Shown here: piece by piece, positions 11,899 to 23,946 of the stretch
Numbering within the stretch: position 1 is the stretch's first letter
How the letters are laid out: each line of letters opens with the position of its first letter
NCBI GenBank assembly: GCA_018350325.1
Contig: JAEVLN010000005.1
Coordinates: 2,428,142 to 2,492,141 of the forward strand
Length of the DNA: 64,000 nucleotides
Source: Globodera rostochiensis
Taxonomy: Eukaryota; Nematoda; Chromadorea; Rhabditida; Heteroderidae
Direction of reading: 5' to 3'
Position numbers and translations under genes: made by a program
The notes under the pieces: model-generated
What the model was told of the DNA's origin: nothing
Databases searched by the model: none
What the model saw: the letters and a program-made list of their open reading frames with translations, nothing else

Positions 11899-13218
11899 GT
11901 TTATTTACTAATACAAGTTCTAAACTAAACGGGTTTTTAGGTGCCTTCAGACCGAACCAACCCGAGAAATTTCAGGTTCAATTATCAATTTGGGTTCATT
12001 TTTTGATGGAAATTTCTTACGAATATTTAAAAAAACTTGGTATTCTCTTAACCATTAAAATCGATGAGAATAAGGGCGTTTCCAAAGCACTTCTAAATAG
12101 CCATTTTTGATGGCTATATTTTTTTTGCAACGTTTTTTTAGTTAAGTTTGAAAAAAGTTATAGCTTTTCAAACTTTGCCACACCCAATCAAACAAACGTC
12201 CGAGTCCGGATTTAGCTACATTTATGGACTAAAAATCGCCGAATGGGAGGGGAAGTGGAAGAAGGATTTGAGCGATCGGTTGGAGTGTCGGCGGCCCCGT
12301 TCAAACTCGCCGAAGTTGCTTTCCCAGGGGGTCCTCTCCCCTCACTGGTATAATTGCCGTCGATTGTGCCCCCAGGGGATAAATCCACTCTTTTTGGCGT
12401 CCTCTCAAGTCGTTGATGGCACCCATAAATTTATCAATGCAACTGCAAGGAACCGACCCACGCCAATAATTGCGTAGGTAACTCTCTAACCGGTGATGGG
12501 TGGGAAAAAATTGTATATGGAATATGTCGAGTAAGAGAAGGAGAGGAGCCCAAAGGATGAACACAAAAATGGAGAGAAAATGTACAAACCGGCCCAGCAG
12601 AGGAGGAAGGAATATGTTTTGGTTAATATCCCCCCGGGCGAAGAATTAAAAATGATTCAAATAATGGCAGAAAAAGGACGGGTCGGGTTTTGGGACCCGC
12701 ACAATTGGTGATGAAAACGATAGGATCGGATGAGTGGGCGTGCACCAGAGATGCAACCGAATTCCGGAGATTGGTGGGTCCGGCATGCCGGATTCCGGGC
12801 ATTGTTGGGTCCAGCATGCCGGATTCTGAACTTAAAAATTCGAACTTTAACTAGAGATTTTACTAAAATTGGTATAATCAATGCCGAAAATAATGTCAGA
12901 CAAACCGGCGATTTCAGTGCAGAAGTTCAGCTTTATTAAAATATTTATAATTTAGTTTTTTATCATTTTGTACACGTAAAAATAAGTCCTTTTTTCTACG
13001 TTTTAAAGTCCTCGAGGATTTTAATTTTTAAGACCTGTTTTATGAATAATTTAAATTAATAAAAAATAAACAAACATTTGCTGTTTTAAAAAAATAATGA
13101 AAAAAAAGATTAACATTTATTTAGCAAAAAAAGTTGTTCAAATAAATGTCTGTCACCGTTTCATATTTAATCGGGCACAAATGGCTGTGCATCGTTTGAG
13201 TTAAGCGCAGGAAACAAG
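11899..13218. other. intergenic, no supported gene
   Basis: AT-rich upstream region of the SPRY gene. A plus-strand open frame at 12148-12477 has no recognisable domain and no clear exon partners. At 12740-12840 there are two copies of a GGGTCCxGCATGCCGGATTC motif related to the ACCGGAATGCCGG repeats at 21.8, 26.8 and 34.3 kb. Confidence 0.5.
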
Positions 13219-13531
13219 TCAATTTTGCCGAAGTGATGCGTATTTTTTTGCCCTTTTTTTTTGCTTTGAAACTTTCGTGTCCAGCACTTTATTTGAGCTT
13301 AGAGTTAGTCGAGATCGGGATTGGGCCATTTTCTGGAAGCTGGCAAGCGCCTCGTGCAACCGTTGCATTGTCCAGACATTCTGTATGGAGCATTTAAGAG
13401 CATTCAAAATGTTCAAATAATCAAATAATTACCTACATATATTCAGTTACGATTTGATGCATTTCGTGTTGGCAATCCCGACCCTCCGGCAGGCCCGACT
13501 TTGTGACCATTGAGCACCAATTGCGCGACAT
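13219..13531 (-). CDS. possible small basic protein, two exons
   Basis: Weakly supported. An exon beginning at ATG 13531 encodes MSRNWCSMVTKSGLPEG followed by a histidine-rich stretch (CQHEMHQIV). It can be spliced (GT at about 13435, AG before 13339) to a lysine-rich exon ending KKRAKKYASLRQN at 13219, giving about 70 aa. An alternative acceptor (Q|NVWTMQRLHEALASF) fits the protein better but does not match the donor phase. The base composition of both pieces is coding-like. No family is recognised, and it may be a remnant. Confidence 0.28.
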
Positions 13532-14400
13532 TTTTTAGGCTTAATCATTTTTGTTGTCCCGAAACGGGACCATAATCTAAAGCACTGACTAATCGAGATT
13601 TTACCAAAAATATTGACCCATCCCTAAGGGCAAACATTTTTGAACATTGAAGCATTAAAATGCGTAAATTTTTGCCCATTTAAATTAACATTATGTAAGC
13701 GTGAGGAGAGCCTTCGCCGCACTTAATTTGTGCCCGGCAGGCATTGCGTAGAGTTGAGTGAACTTCCCGGAGTCGCGAATTTTTATTGGGTCCAAAATTC
13801 TGCTTTTGCGTTGAATAAATTCCGCGGTTTTGAATTATTTGGATCTTCTTCTTTTCTCAAAATAGTTATAGCTTATATGTGAAAATCTCAATTTTCCGTG
13901 CCACTTGGCGCTGAATCATAAGTTCCTTTGTTTAAGTCTGATCGCATCGCTCTTTACTGCTATAACATCTACAGATATTTTGCTTTCGGATGATACCAAA
14001 ATTGTTTAATTTGGTCAAAGCTAAAAGTTATAACGTTTCAAAACTTGTCGGCACCAAACTGACCCCAAACGTGTTTCTCTCTTCTCTTTCACTCCTACAT
14101 TCTCTCAAGAATGCTTCTTCTCTCTCTTTCGTTTTCTCTTCTTTTTTCCTTCTTCCTCTTCCAATTTCGCTTTCTCATTGCTCTTTTCTGGATTAGATAT
14201 ATGCTATGCTTTATTTAAGCAGCTGCCTGAGGGCCCCGCGCCCGCTGGGCACTAAAGTGCAATCAATGAGAAAATGCATTCATTTCTGTGCCATTGCACA
14301 CAAATGACCCCCCCCCCCCATATTTGTGCCAACATTTAGCCACAGCTGACCCAGTAAACTGACAACTTCTGATTTTCATTTCATTTCCTACCCAATAAAT

Positions 14401-14839
14401 ACGTGGCAGGACAAAATCCCTAATCAGCCAAAATGGACAACACCTAACGGTCAAAATCACTAACGATTAAAATTTCTAATCAGCCAAAAGCGGTCAAACC
14501 CAATTTTTTCACCTTTGAATGAATTAACAGGTAAAAATTACTATGTTTAAGAATGGTCAGTCTTTAACAAGGCATGTGAGATCAGAATTTCTAAAGTCAA
14601 CTTAATCTACAAAATTCATAGTTTAATCGAAAAGCAATTTTTTATCAGATTTTATTGAAAAACATTAGTAAAATGGTCACAGAAGATTTTTATTTGTCTG
14701 TTTTATTAGTGATTTAAACCGTATTTTACGATTAAACATTTTAATCGTTAGCGATTTTGACCGTTAGGGATTTTGTCCGCTTTTAACCTATTAGTTATTT
14801 TGCCCGCTTTTGTGCTTATTAGTGATTTTGTACTAGAGT
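14401..14839. mobile_element. inverted-repeat element with 8-bp flanking duplication
   Basis: CAATAAAT flanks both sides (14393-14400 and 14840-14847). The interior carries opposed arms (GGACAAAATCCCTAA... and ...TTAGGGATTTTGTCC; CTAACGGTCAAAATC and its complement). Related GTGATTTTGTCCATTA units occur at 61.83-61.9 kb. Confidence 0.7.
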
Positions 14840-16941
14840 CAATAAATTATTTATTAAATATTCTTAAATTCACATTTATTCAAAGCGGAAAAAATAGTAA
14901 TAACCACCAATATTTTGTGTTCAAGCGCGGCCTGTTCTGTGTCCCTGTTCTATTCTAGAATTTTAGAACAGGAACAGAACAGATTCGTGGGTTCCTGGGG
15001 CTGTGGGTCCAAACCCCTATTGTGTAAATGATTTTCTGTTTTTTATGAGCTTCGATGCTAGAGTAAACAATTTCTAAACAAAAAATATTTTTGAAGGCTT
15101 AATCTTCCCAAAAATTTTTCCGGCGGAGCCTATCGCTACCGCCAATTCCCTCCATCCCCAAGAAGTGAAGCTCTTTTAAAAGATTATTTAATTAAACTAA
15201 ATTAAAAATTTTTCAATAAAGTTTCGGGGTTTTGGGGTCTCGGGCTTGAGCCAAGTTTCGGTCTTCTGCGGGGAATTGAGATCCAGGTTGGGAACCGGGA
15301 ATATTCCAGTGGGAAATAAGCCGGGAAATTTTGCGGAAAGGGAGCAGGAATATAAGAAATGTTTTTGCAAGGAGGTGCAGACAAAAATTTCACCTTATTT
15401 CTTTTCCTGAAATCTCGTTCCTCTTTGCGCACGCCTCAAGACATGATAAATGTTATACGGAGAATGAGTGAAGTGATAATAAATCAGAGATTGTGCAAAA
15501 AGTCGGCGGAGAAATAAGAGAAAATGAACAGATCACTGATAATTATGTTGTTTTCTCTTACCGAGTTTGCACCTCACAATTAATAAAGGTGTTGGGAACA
15601 GGGGATTCGAAATAAGGAAATACGAATTTCGATCAAAGTCCGTCCGATCAAATAGAAAAAGTGCATTACTTGATTTATGACCAAGCAATTTAAAATGACC
15701 CAATTCCCCTTCCCTTTGGTTTATGTGTCTCATGCCCGCCCAATTCCCGTTCAATTGACGAAAATATTTGTGCATTAGGCAACAATTGTCCCTATTGGCA
15801 AACAAATTAGCCGAACCCCTCTCCCCAAAAATATTCAATATAAATAACCAATTGAGAGGCGATCGGCACCTCCCTGAAAAGGGAACACCTACGGTTGGAT
15901 GCTTTCTGCCTGTGGGTCAACTGATGTGGCAGTTGATCCTGGGCATTAAGCATGAGGCGATGACTGGGCGCTGTTCAGCCTTCGAGCGTCTTATGCTTCT
16001 GCTTCGATTGCAGTCAAAAAGCAAACAACTACATCATCCGCATCGGACTAAAGGAGTGCGTTTGACATTTACATAATTTTAATTTTAGTTTTTTGTTTTT
16101 TAGGATGGACCAACTGCCGACGATCGGTCAGTGGTCCGAGGATTAAGCAGGAATTCGATGGTAAACGGGTGTAAACAGCTTGTTGAAGGCGCAAGTCATG
16201 GAGAAGGCCACCTTCAAAACATATCTATTTGTTCAGAGCGGTGCCCGAACAGTTTTGGTAAGTTGAACCAAATGTCATTTTTATAAAATTCATTTGATTG
16301 GTCTTTGCCTATTTTCTCCAAATTTCAGGTGCGCGTCGATAAAATTGAGCTCCGGGTACTACAACCAATTCCTCGGCCCGGACTTTCTAATTTTTAGAAA
16401 TCGGGACACTCATGAGTGAGGATATGATGTGATTATGCTGCTGCCGTAGAAAAGATGCCGTCGAAATTGCGCAACATCGCATTTGAATATGTTTATCAAT
16501 TGATTTTTTGTGCAATTTTTTTAAATTTAAATGGCAAGCAGTTGTTCAAATTTGCTCCTTTTGAATTTATAATGATTTGTTCAAATTTTGCTTTTGATAC
16601 CGGAAAACCACGGAATTCCCGTCCTATTCCTAAAAAGCTGTAAAAAATTCTCGTTATTTTAAATATTTTCGCAAATCTCTTAACAAATTGAGTCAAAAAA
16701 TCAAAATTTACCTGGCCTAGCCTTTTTTGAAAAATTCAAAATCGGCAATTTTTCGAAATTTTTGAGCAATTTTCAACCAAAATGTTTAAAAATTTCCCGA
16801 CCGTGGCCCTCCAATTTTATATCAGAAATTATCGCAAAGAGCGTTACGGGAACGGGAAAAACACGGGTTCCCCGTCCCGTTAAATGTGAAATGCCAATTC
16901 TCTGAAATTTATTTTACCAGTAAAAAATATGCAAAATGTTA
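14840..16941. other. intergenic, possible degraded coding remnants at 15.9-16.4 kb
   Basis: This holds a copy of the GCGGAGCCTATCGCTACCGC dispersed motif near 15.12 kb and several short frames. At 15920-16050 and 16190-16405 plus-strand stretches look exon-like (e.g. FKTYLFVQSGARTVL, with a GTAAGT donor at about 16258 and a TTTCAG acceptor at about 16329). I cannot join them into one frame or name a family. Confidence 0.4.
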
Positions 16942-17013
16942 GCCCCGGGTGGGATTCGAACCCACGTCCTCCACCCAATCCGTGGGCAGCTCTTCCAACT
17001 GAGCTATCGGGGC
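16942..17013 (-). tRNA. tRNA-like gene with abnormal anticodon arm (possible pseudogene)
   Basis: On the minus strand a 72-nt cloverleaf-sized sequence starts GCCCCGATAGCTCAGTTGGA and ends GGTTCGAATCCCACCCGGGGC. The internal A-box and B-box regions are intact, the T stem (GTGGG/CCCAC) pairs perfectly and six of seven acceptor pairs form. The anticodon arm is odd. The best five-pair stem is TGCCC/GGGTG with loop ACGGATT, which puts C rather than the near-universal T at position 33 and would read GGA. I therefore do not assign an amino acid. It could be a decayed tRNA gene or a tRNA-derived repeat. Confidence 0.6.
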
Positions 17014-17897
17014 GTACTATTTGCCTTCTTCTTTATGGATGATCTTTTGCCCCCGCCCTAGGCGCCTTAACCGTTCGCTTCCAACCAGTGGAACACTCTG
17101 ATCCTGACATACCGAACTCTAGTTCAAAGTTACCTATTAGCATCTAGCAATAATTCATTTTTTTTTAATTCTTGTAAATTATCTTCTCTTGAATTATTTG
17201 AATTAATTCGGAATTTATAGACAAAATTTTCAACCATTATTTTCTTAAAATAATACTTTTAATTTTATTTGCGATCTTTTCAACAGACTTTGTCTGGCGC
17301 TTTTCAGCATTATGCCCTAATTTTTATCAAAAATTGTTTACGGACCTTATAAATATGCGGCATGGCACACCCACACACATCACAGCAAAATGCACATAAT
17401 TTCGCTTGAAAGAATATTTCTCTTACCAAAAATCCCCGTTTTCGCCTGAGGCAAATGCCCCCCTCCTCCCCCCCCCCCATATTTGGCCCTCGGGGCCCCG
17501 CGACACCGGCACACAAATTGGCGCCCAATGGCATCTTAAAGAGATGACAGCTGCTGTTTCTCCTTGTGCCAGCCGCTCGGCGACAAACGGAAAAATGTGC
17601 CCGTAAAATTTAAGCGCCTTACGAAGGGCTTTTATAAAAGCATTTAATATTTTATTACCTAATTAGGTGTTTATTTATGGCTTTTAAAAATTTTTAAATT
17701 TTACCCAAAAATAAAACAAATTGGCACCTTTTCTTGGGGTTTTTTGAGATTTTTTGAATTATCCGGAAGCCAACAAATTGGTGTTCGCATTACTGAACAA
17801 CTCTTACTGACTATTTTAAATAAAAATTTGTTTGACTTCAAAAGAAAATGGGCCGTTAAATTTGTTTAAAGTCTTTCTAAGACAAAATTCTGCCTAA
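17014..17897. other. upstream region of the channel gene
   Basis: AT-rich with a C run at about 17469-17479. Short open frames lie here on both strands but no supported gene. It presumably includes promoter and 5' UTR of the Cys-loop channel. Confidence 0.45.
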
Positions 17898-20800
17898 ATG
17901 TGCCATTATTTTTGGCACTTTATCTGTCCATTTGTTGCGCATTCCTTGTATGTACTGTTCGCCCTTCACGCTGTGAACGCGCAACAGGGCAAACACGTCT
18001 CGCCATGCAGCATGCAGTCCTCGCAGAGCAAAAGCATCATGGCCGTACTGCTCCAAGACTACGACAAAGCGTCCAACCCAACTGGAGGCGTCATCGAAGT
18101 GCACGCAGAGGTACAGCCCAAGCAGCAGTTTTCTTAACGGACTGACTACTGGTGGTGGACTTTTTTGTTGTTTCGAAATTTTGTTTTTTGACAAACTTTC
18201 CTACAAATTTCCGTGTTCAGATCACCGTGCAGGACATCAGCTCGCTGTCCGAGACGAGCTCCTCCTTCGTGGTGGACCTGTGGTTCTCCCAAATTTGGTC
18301 CGACCCTCGGCTCGTCTACTCCCATTTGTCGTGCAAGTCCAACCTGTCCTTGGACGAATCGTTGGCCCAACGCTTGTGGACACCGAATTTGTGCTTCATC
18401 AACAGCCATGACACTTACATACACTCGTGGGTTGTTTTAATCAAAAATAAAAATGCAATTTGAAAGAAATTAAATCGTAAATATTTCAAAAAAAGGGAGA
18501 TTTGAAAATGAAAACTTCTTTTTCCCGTGAAGATCACCAAAGTCCAACATTCTGCTGATCATCTACAGCAATGGCACTGTTTGGCTGAACCATCGTGTCC
18601 GTGTGCAGGTGTTTATTGCCATGAATTCATTTTTTAAAAAAATTTTATCAAAAAAAAGGGTAAGACAAGGCCTGGGAATTTCTGGCCCCTAAAGATTCTG
18701 GACGACTTTCAAAAAAATCCGACCCTAATTTTAACTCAAATTTATCTAAACACCCCGCTGGTCTCATTCAAGCTTATAAAACCAATACAAATTTCTAAAA
18801 ATGCAATCAAAGAGTCTTCTCCATTCATTTTCAATTTTAAAATAATTTCCTCCCCCCAAGGGTCGTTGTACAATGGGCGAAGGGTTTGCCAACTTCCCGT
18901 TGGACTCCCAGCACTGTTTCCTGGCGTTGGAGTCGTGCGGCTACTCCGTGGCCGAAGTGCGTCTTGCATGGCTGCCTTGGAACCCGGTGACCATCGCCAG
19001 TGACAAATTTCAGGTCGATGTCAAAGATAGACAATAATTCGCGAGAATTTTGTAATTAAATTTAAATTTTTTTAATTTTTGTCGAGGATTTTGAAAAATT
19101 TAGTTTTTTAAAATTTTTTGTTTAGTTGCCCGATTTTCGTTTTGTCAACCTCAGCTATGAGGGGAAACTCCGCCAGCACAATGCCGGCGCGTTCGATCAG
19201 CTGAAAGTCACTTTTCAGTTCAAGCGCCTCTACGGCTATTACATTGTTCAGGTGGCGGGGGGGGGCAATTTACAAAAAACAATTTCGCCTAATTTCTTGA
19301 ATGGCTAAGCAAATCGCTACCGGTAATGAATAGTACTGTATTTTTTAATATTTGTACCACCATCAAACTTGGAGCCATTTTTGGTCTTTAACTTAATCTA
19401 ACCGGACCTGAGCAAAACGTTGGATCATCCAACTGGTCTGACAATGTGAGACCAGAGGTCATTTTGAGTTTGATCAGATCAGATCACGGATTCCGATTAG
19501 GGGATCCGATCAATTTTTGGACCATCAAAAACATTGCTGCAGATGATGAGTTGGGATGGGCCGGCCCGTCTTTTTTTGACGTGCCGTTCCCGTCCCTTTG
19601 TGCCGTCGAAAAAATAGTAGGGCAAGGGATAAAACGGAAATGCCCAAGCCGCCCTGGTAGGCTCGGTACGGTATTAGCGCGGTATTCTTTTTGATATTAC
19701 CGATTTTTGGTACATATAACGAAGGAAAAATTTTAACTAAATTTATTTTAGGCTTATTTGCCCTCTTATCTGTTTGTGTTCATCTCGTGGATCAGGTAGA
19801 TGAGATAATGATTGATGGTTTTTTACATCAAAAATTAATTTTCCATAAAATTAAGCTTTTGGATTGACCGTTACGCACTTCCTGCCCGCATTTTGCTGTG
19901 TGTGAATGCGGCATGTGCCCTCATCTACCAAGTATGTAATCAAGAAATGCCGTCGTTTACGCGTCGTCAAACATTGGCACTAATTTTTTCATTTTTTGCA
20001 CAGATGGGCAATGTGGTGCAAAATTTACCGCGGGTCTCTTACGTGAAGGTGTTGTGTGTGTGAGTAGGGCAAATTTCGCTGAAAAAATCTTAAATATTTC
20101 CGGAGAAAATTCAATTTTTAATCCAGCAATTTCCAACCGATTAAAATTGTCTTAATTTTAATCATACTAGAATTTCCAACGAAGCAAATTAGGGTTGGCA
20201 CCCAGACTTCGGGGAGGGAAAGTCGGGATCGGGGGTTGATTCAAAATTGTCGGGGTCGGGGATTGATCAAAAATCGTCAGGTATCAGGGTTGGGGTACCA
20301 AACTAATTAAAATTGTCTCAGTATCCACGGCTAGCACATAAAAATATTTATGAACAATTTGCCGCCACCCACAGGCGCTGGACTTGTTCTTCTTCGTCTC
20401 CATTTTGTTCATCTTCATGTCGCTGTGCGAAATGGCGGTCATCGGTTTCATCGACAAAATCTACGAGGTCGGCCAGTACAAGAAGCTGAAGTCGGAGCGA
20501 CGGTTGAAGGCCATGATGATGGGCCAAACGGCGGACACAATGGCCACGGCATTGGTGGCATTGTGAGCACATAAAAATGCCATTTTTTTTTCTTGGCGAA
20601 GTGTTTAATGTTTTTGTTCAACAGTTATTATTTTCAAATCAAACTGGTCCGGTTTCGGGCCAAACCAAAGCAAAGAATCAAGATTTTAAATTACAAATAT
20701 CCTGAAAATTTTCTAATTTGGGAGGCCTTTCAAAGGGTTTGGTGGTTCCGGGTAACTTTCTTTAAATTTAAAGTTCCAAATCAAATTCTTGCATTATTTT

Positions 20801-21155
20801 AATCCCCAGGAATGGACCCGGCAAGAACAGTGACAACAATAGCAGCAACAGGTCGCACAACGCGAACGACGGTTACTACACAACTGTCCGGACTGAGTTG
20901 GCCGGACGTTTCCATGCCGGATTGGTGGCGGCGCGATTATTAAAATGTTAATTTAAATTTTGGCATTTTCCAGGAACCGTCGTTCAATCGTTACAAATAT
21001 GGCAAAATGGGCCATAAAATTGACTTCATTTGCGCGAGGGCATTCCCATTGATTTTTGCCGGTTTGAAAAGGGCATTTTTTGAAATTTTCATAATGCACA
21101 AAGCCAAATTTCAGCTTTCAACGCTGTCTACTGGGCCTACTATTTGACCAGATAG
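17898..21155 (+). CDS. Cys-loop ligand-gated ion channel, anion-selective type (LGC-like)
   Basis: A pentameric neurotransmitter-gated channel subunit. Firm exons are 17898-18110, 18221-18426, 18533-18608, 18861-19013, 19126-19251, 19752-19795, 19856-19931, 20004-20048, 20375-20562, then 20974-21061 and 21115-21155. One or two loop exons between 20563 and 20973 (about 20625-20750 and 20810-20940) are uncertain. A signal peptide (about 1-28) precedes the ligand-binding domain ([29 protein letters not shown]). M1 is [17 protein letters not shown]2 is [18 protein letters not shown]3 is [14 protein letters not shown] and M4 is [21 protein letters not shown] at the inner end of M2 is the signature of anion channels in this superfamily. 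The Cys-loop (C168 to C184) holds 15 residues where 13 is usual. A Thr/Asn-rich segment lies in the M3-M4 loop. The ligand cannot be told from sequence. The 3' end is duplicated at 33.3 kb. Confidence 0.88.
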
Positions 21156-23345
21156 AATTGCAACGGAATTTTATTTATTTTAAAAATAATATTAAAAATG
21201 CAATTTCTGTATAAACCGTGTATTTATTCTCTTACAGTAATTATGGTCGCCAAGTCAAAGTGCCAACCAGCAAGCCAAAAACGGCTTGGCGAAGTTGGCA
21301 TTTTGGCTGTTTTTGGTCTGGTTAGCATTTTGACCGGTTGCATTATTACGTTTTTGCCCAGTTGACATTTTGACGATTTTTGGCAGAATTGGTATTTAAA
21401 CCTTTGGCCTTTTGTCCTAACACGAAAAAAAATCAAAGAAAAAGGCCACTAACCGCCTCGCCTCCTCCACCATTTCCGCACTCTCTCCTTGTCTGTCGAC
21501 GAGCTATCCCCCGCGGGGGCACGGAAGAGAGAGGGAATGAACAGTTAACAGACTGCCCCTTTCCCCTCAGGGGCAGAAACTTTCCCTGGGGGGTGGGGGG
21601 GGGGGGGGGGTTTGCATTTGCATTCCCCCGGTCATCCAACCCCTCACATTTTTTTGCTGCTTATCGATACATTTTCCTATTCATCGTCGTTCTCCGGCGG
21701 CGCACAAAATCATTTTTTGCAACATTTCACTTTCATTTCTGCGGAATCCGTTCACAAAAATCGCTCAAAGTCAGAGAAGATGTAACCGGAATGCCGGATT
21801 TCGGACATTTTTGGGACCGGAATGCCGGTTTCCGGAATTCGAGACTGGATTTTCAGGCACTAAAAACAACAAAAAGTGCATCCGAAAGCGATTTCTTTAT
21901 TTATACTGCAGAAGAAATTTTTGGGTTTTAAATAAGTTATAAAGTAAAAATTGATTTGATTTTGCCACTTTTCTCACCTAATTAGTTAACTATTTTGAAA
22001 TTTCTCAACTAAAAAAGCCATCAAAAAAACATTAAACAGAAAATTTTTTTCGCTTTTTTTTTGCATTAATTTTATTGCAAATAAGAAATTGTGCCGACCT
22101 TTCAAAAATTGCAACGGACACAAAACATTTGTATTGCCTTCCGGCGAGAACATTAAATTCACTCGAAACATTCATTAATCACTCCTCACCACTCGGACGG
22201 AAAAAAGAACAATCCCCGTCCAAAAATATAATTTTCAATGACCCCCGCGGCAATTTTGGAGGGCGGGGGCGGAGCGATTACAAATTAAGCAGGACATTTG
22301 CGCACAAACATAAAATTATGGCAAAAACCGACGGGAACATTTGGCGCTCTTGACTGGGGGGGGGGGGGGGGGGGGGGGGCCGACGAACTGACCGATGGCC
22401 ATCTGTTCGCTGCTTGTGGTGGACATTTGGGCGCCGCCATAATTTTTGAATTAAACAAATCAATCAAACAATTTATTGCCCCGTTCAAATGAATTCCGTC
22501 TGTTTATTTAGACTTACAAATTAGAGGCTAAGCGAATGGGGCGGCGACTCCCCACAAAAGATTAATCCCCTCACTTTCCATTCCCATTCTCGGCCCCCGG
22601 GGAGTAAAATATGCTCCCTTCACAGCGGGGCGGCTCCCGCCGCGCTCGAAGGGGCCTCGTCCCTTCCGGCGCTATTATACACATAATTGCCAAAATTTCC
22701 TCAAACATCAATTAGGCGCTATTCTACCACTAATCATAATTGCTTATAGGATCTCTCGAACATCACTCACTTTCCATTCTCAATTTCGGTCCCCGGGGAT
22801 TCCATCAAAATGTTCACAGCGGGGGGCGGCGTTCCCGTCGCGCTCGCAGGGACCTCGTCCGTCCCCTCCGGCGCTATTTCACACATAATTGCCTATAAGT
22901 AGCTCAAACAGTCCATGAGCCTCGGCCATTCATTCATTTTAGTCATCAAATCAATCTCGCCGCCGCCGCCCCACGCCCCTCCTCCCCCGGCGGGCATTAA
23001 CCATTAATCCATCCACAGGTGGCAGGCAAGCCTTTTGCCTGGGGGTATCAATCAGCGTCTGGGAGCTGCCCCCGAGCGCTTGGCGCGGTGTGCACATTCA
23101 TTCATCACATTTATGATCTATTCATCGTTCCTTCCCACCAAAATCATTCATTCATTTTCAAACAAAAAAACAGCTTCCTTTGCAACTTCTTCAACTTTCA
23201 AGCAAAGTGTACACAAAAAGTCTGCAAAAAAGTCATCACATAACTTAACATTTTTTTCCAATTCCCTTCATTTTGCAATTTTGTGTTGCTTTTATGTAAA
23301 TTTAAAACCAAAATTTGTTGTTTGACTTGGTGACCGAGAATTATT
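21156..23345. repeat. GC-rich intergenic repeat block (copy I)
   Basis: Modules in order are: ACGGCTTGGCGAAGTTGGCA; a block with ACCGGAATGCCGG repeats (21785-21850); CCCGCGGCAATTTTGGAGGGC with a 24-nt G run (22356-22379); AAGCGAATGGGGCGGCGACT (22531-22550); and two roughly 185-bp units carrying CCCCGGGGA...ACAGCGGGGCGGC...TCCGGCGCTATT. All recur at 33.7-37.4 kb and in part at 26.7-27.8 kb. The open frames inside are not convincing as genes. Confidence 0.75.
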
Positions 23346-23432
23346 ATGGGGGAACTTTAAAATAGAGACCGGACGGGATCCCGTCGGGATTGGATTCAGA
23401 ATTTCAACTGAGCTTTTTTTTTAAATTTTCAG

Positions 23433-23620
23433 TAGGGTTGGACAAACCCGGGTTATCCGGGACCGGTATCCAGGTGTTTTTTGGAAATTTTTGGGGTAAA
23501 ACTATCCGGGTCTTGGACCAACCCCAGCCAAATTACCCGGTATCCGGGCGGATATCCGGGTGTTTTTGAGCTATCCGGTATCCGGGGGAGCCGGATAATA
23601 TCCGCTTTTGTCCAACCCTA
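23433..23620. mobile_element. hAT-type MITE
   Basis: Ends TAGGGTTGGACAAA and TTTGTCCAACCCTA are exact inverted repeats. Flanks ATTTTCAG and GTTTTCAC share six of eight bases. The interior is made of TATCCGGG repeats. Confidence 0.8.
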
Positions 23621-23946
23621 GTTTTCACCCTCCCACTTCTAAAAAATAACGCATTTTTTAAAAATTTTATTGCAAATTTCATTCAATATCATGCGAAGTT
23701 TAAAAAATTTTCTCCATGGCGTTTTGATCTCGAATTGCGGCGGCGCCTTATAAAATCTGGTTATTAATTTTATACTATCCCAGACCCAGTATGGGCCAAG
23801 GCCATCCCGGCCTCATTGACGCTAACCCAATTGAAAAAATTCAAATTATTTTTAAAATATTTAATTTCTTTATTTTCAGGTGATACAGTAATTTTGGTAG
23901 GCCTACAGTACACCCACCGATCGCTGACCAACAAATTTGCCAACCG

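Noticed and set aside
15768..16405. Possible multi-exon gene
   Set aside because: Individual exon-like stretches could not be joined without frame breaks and no family was recognised; reported only as remnants.
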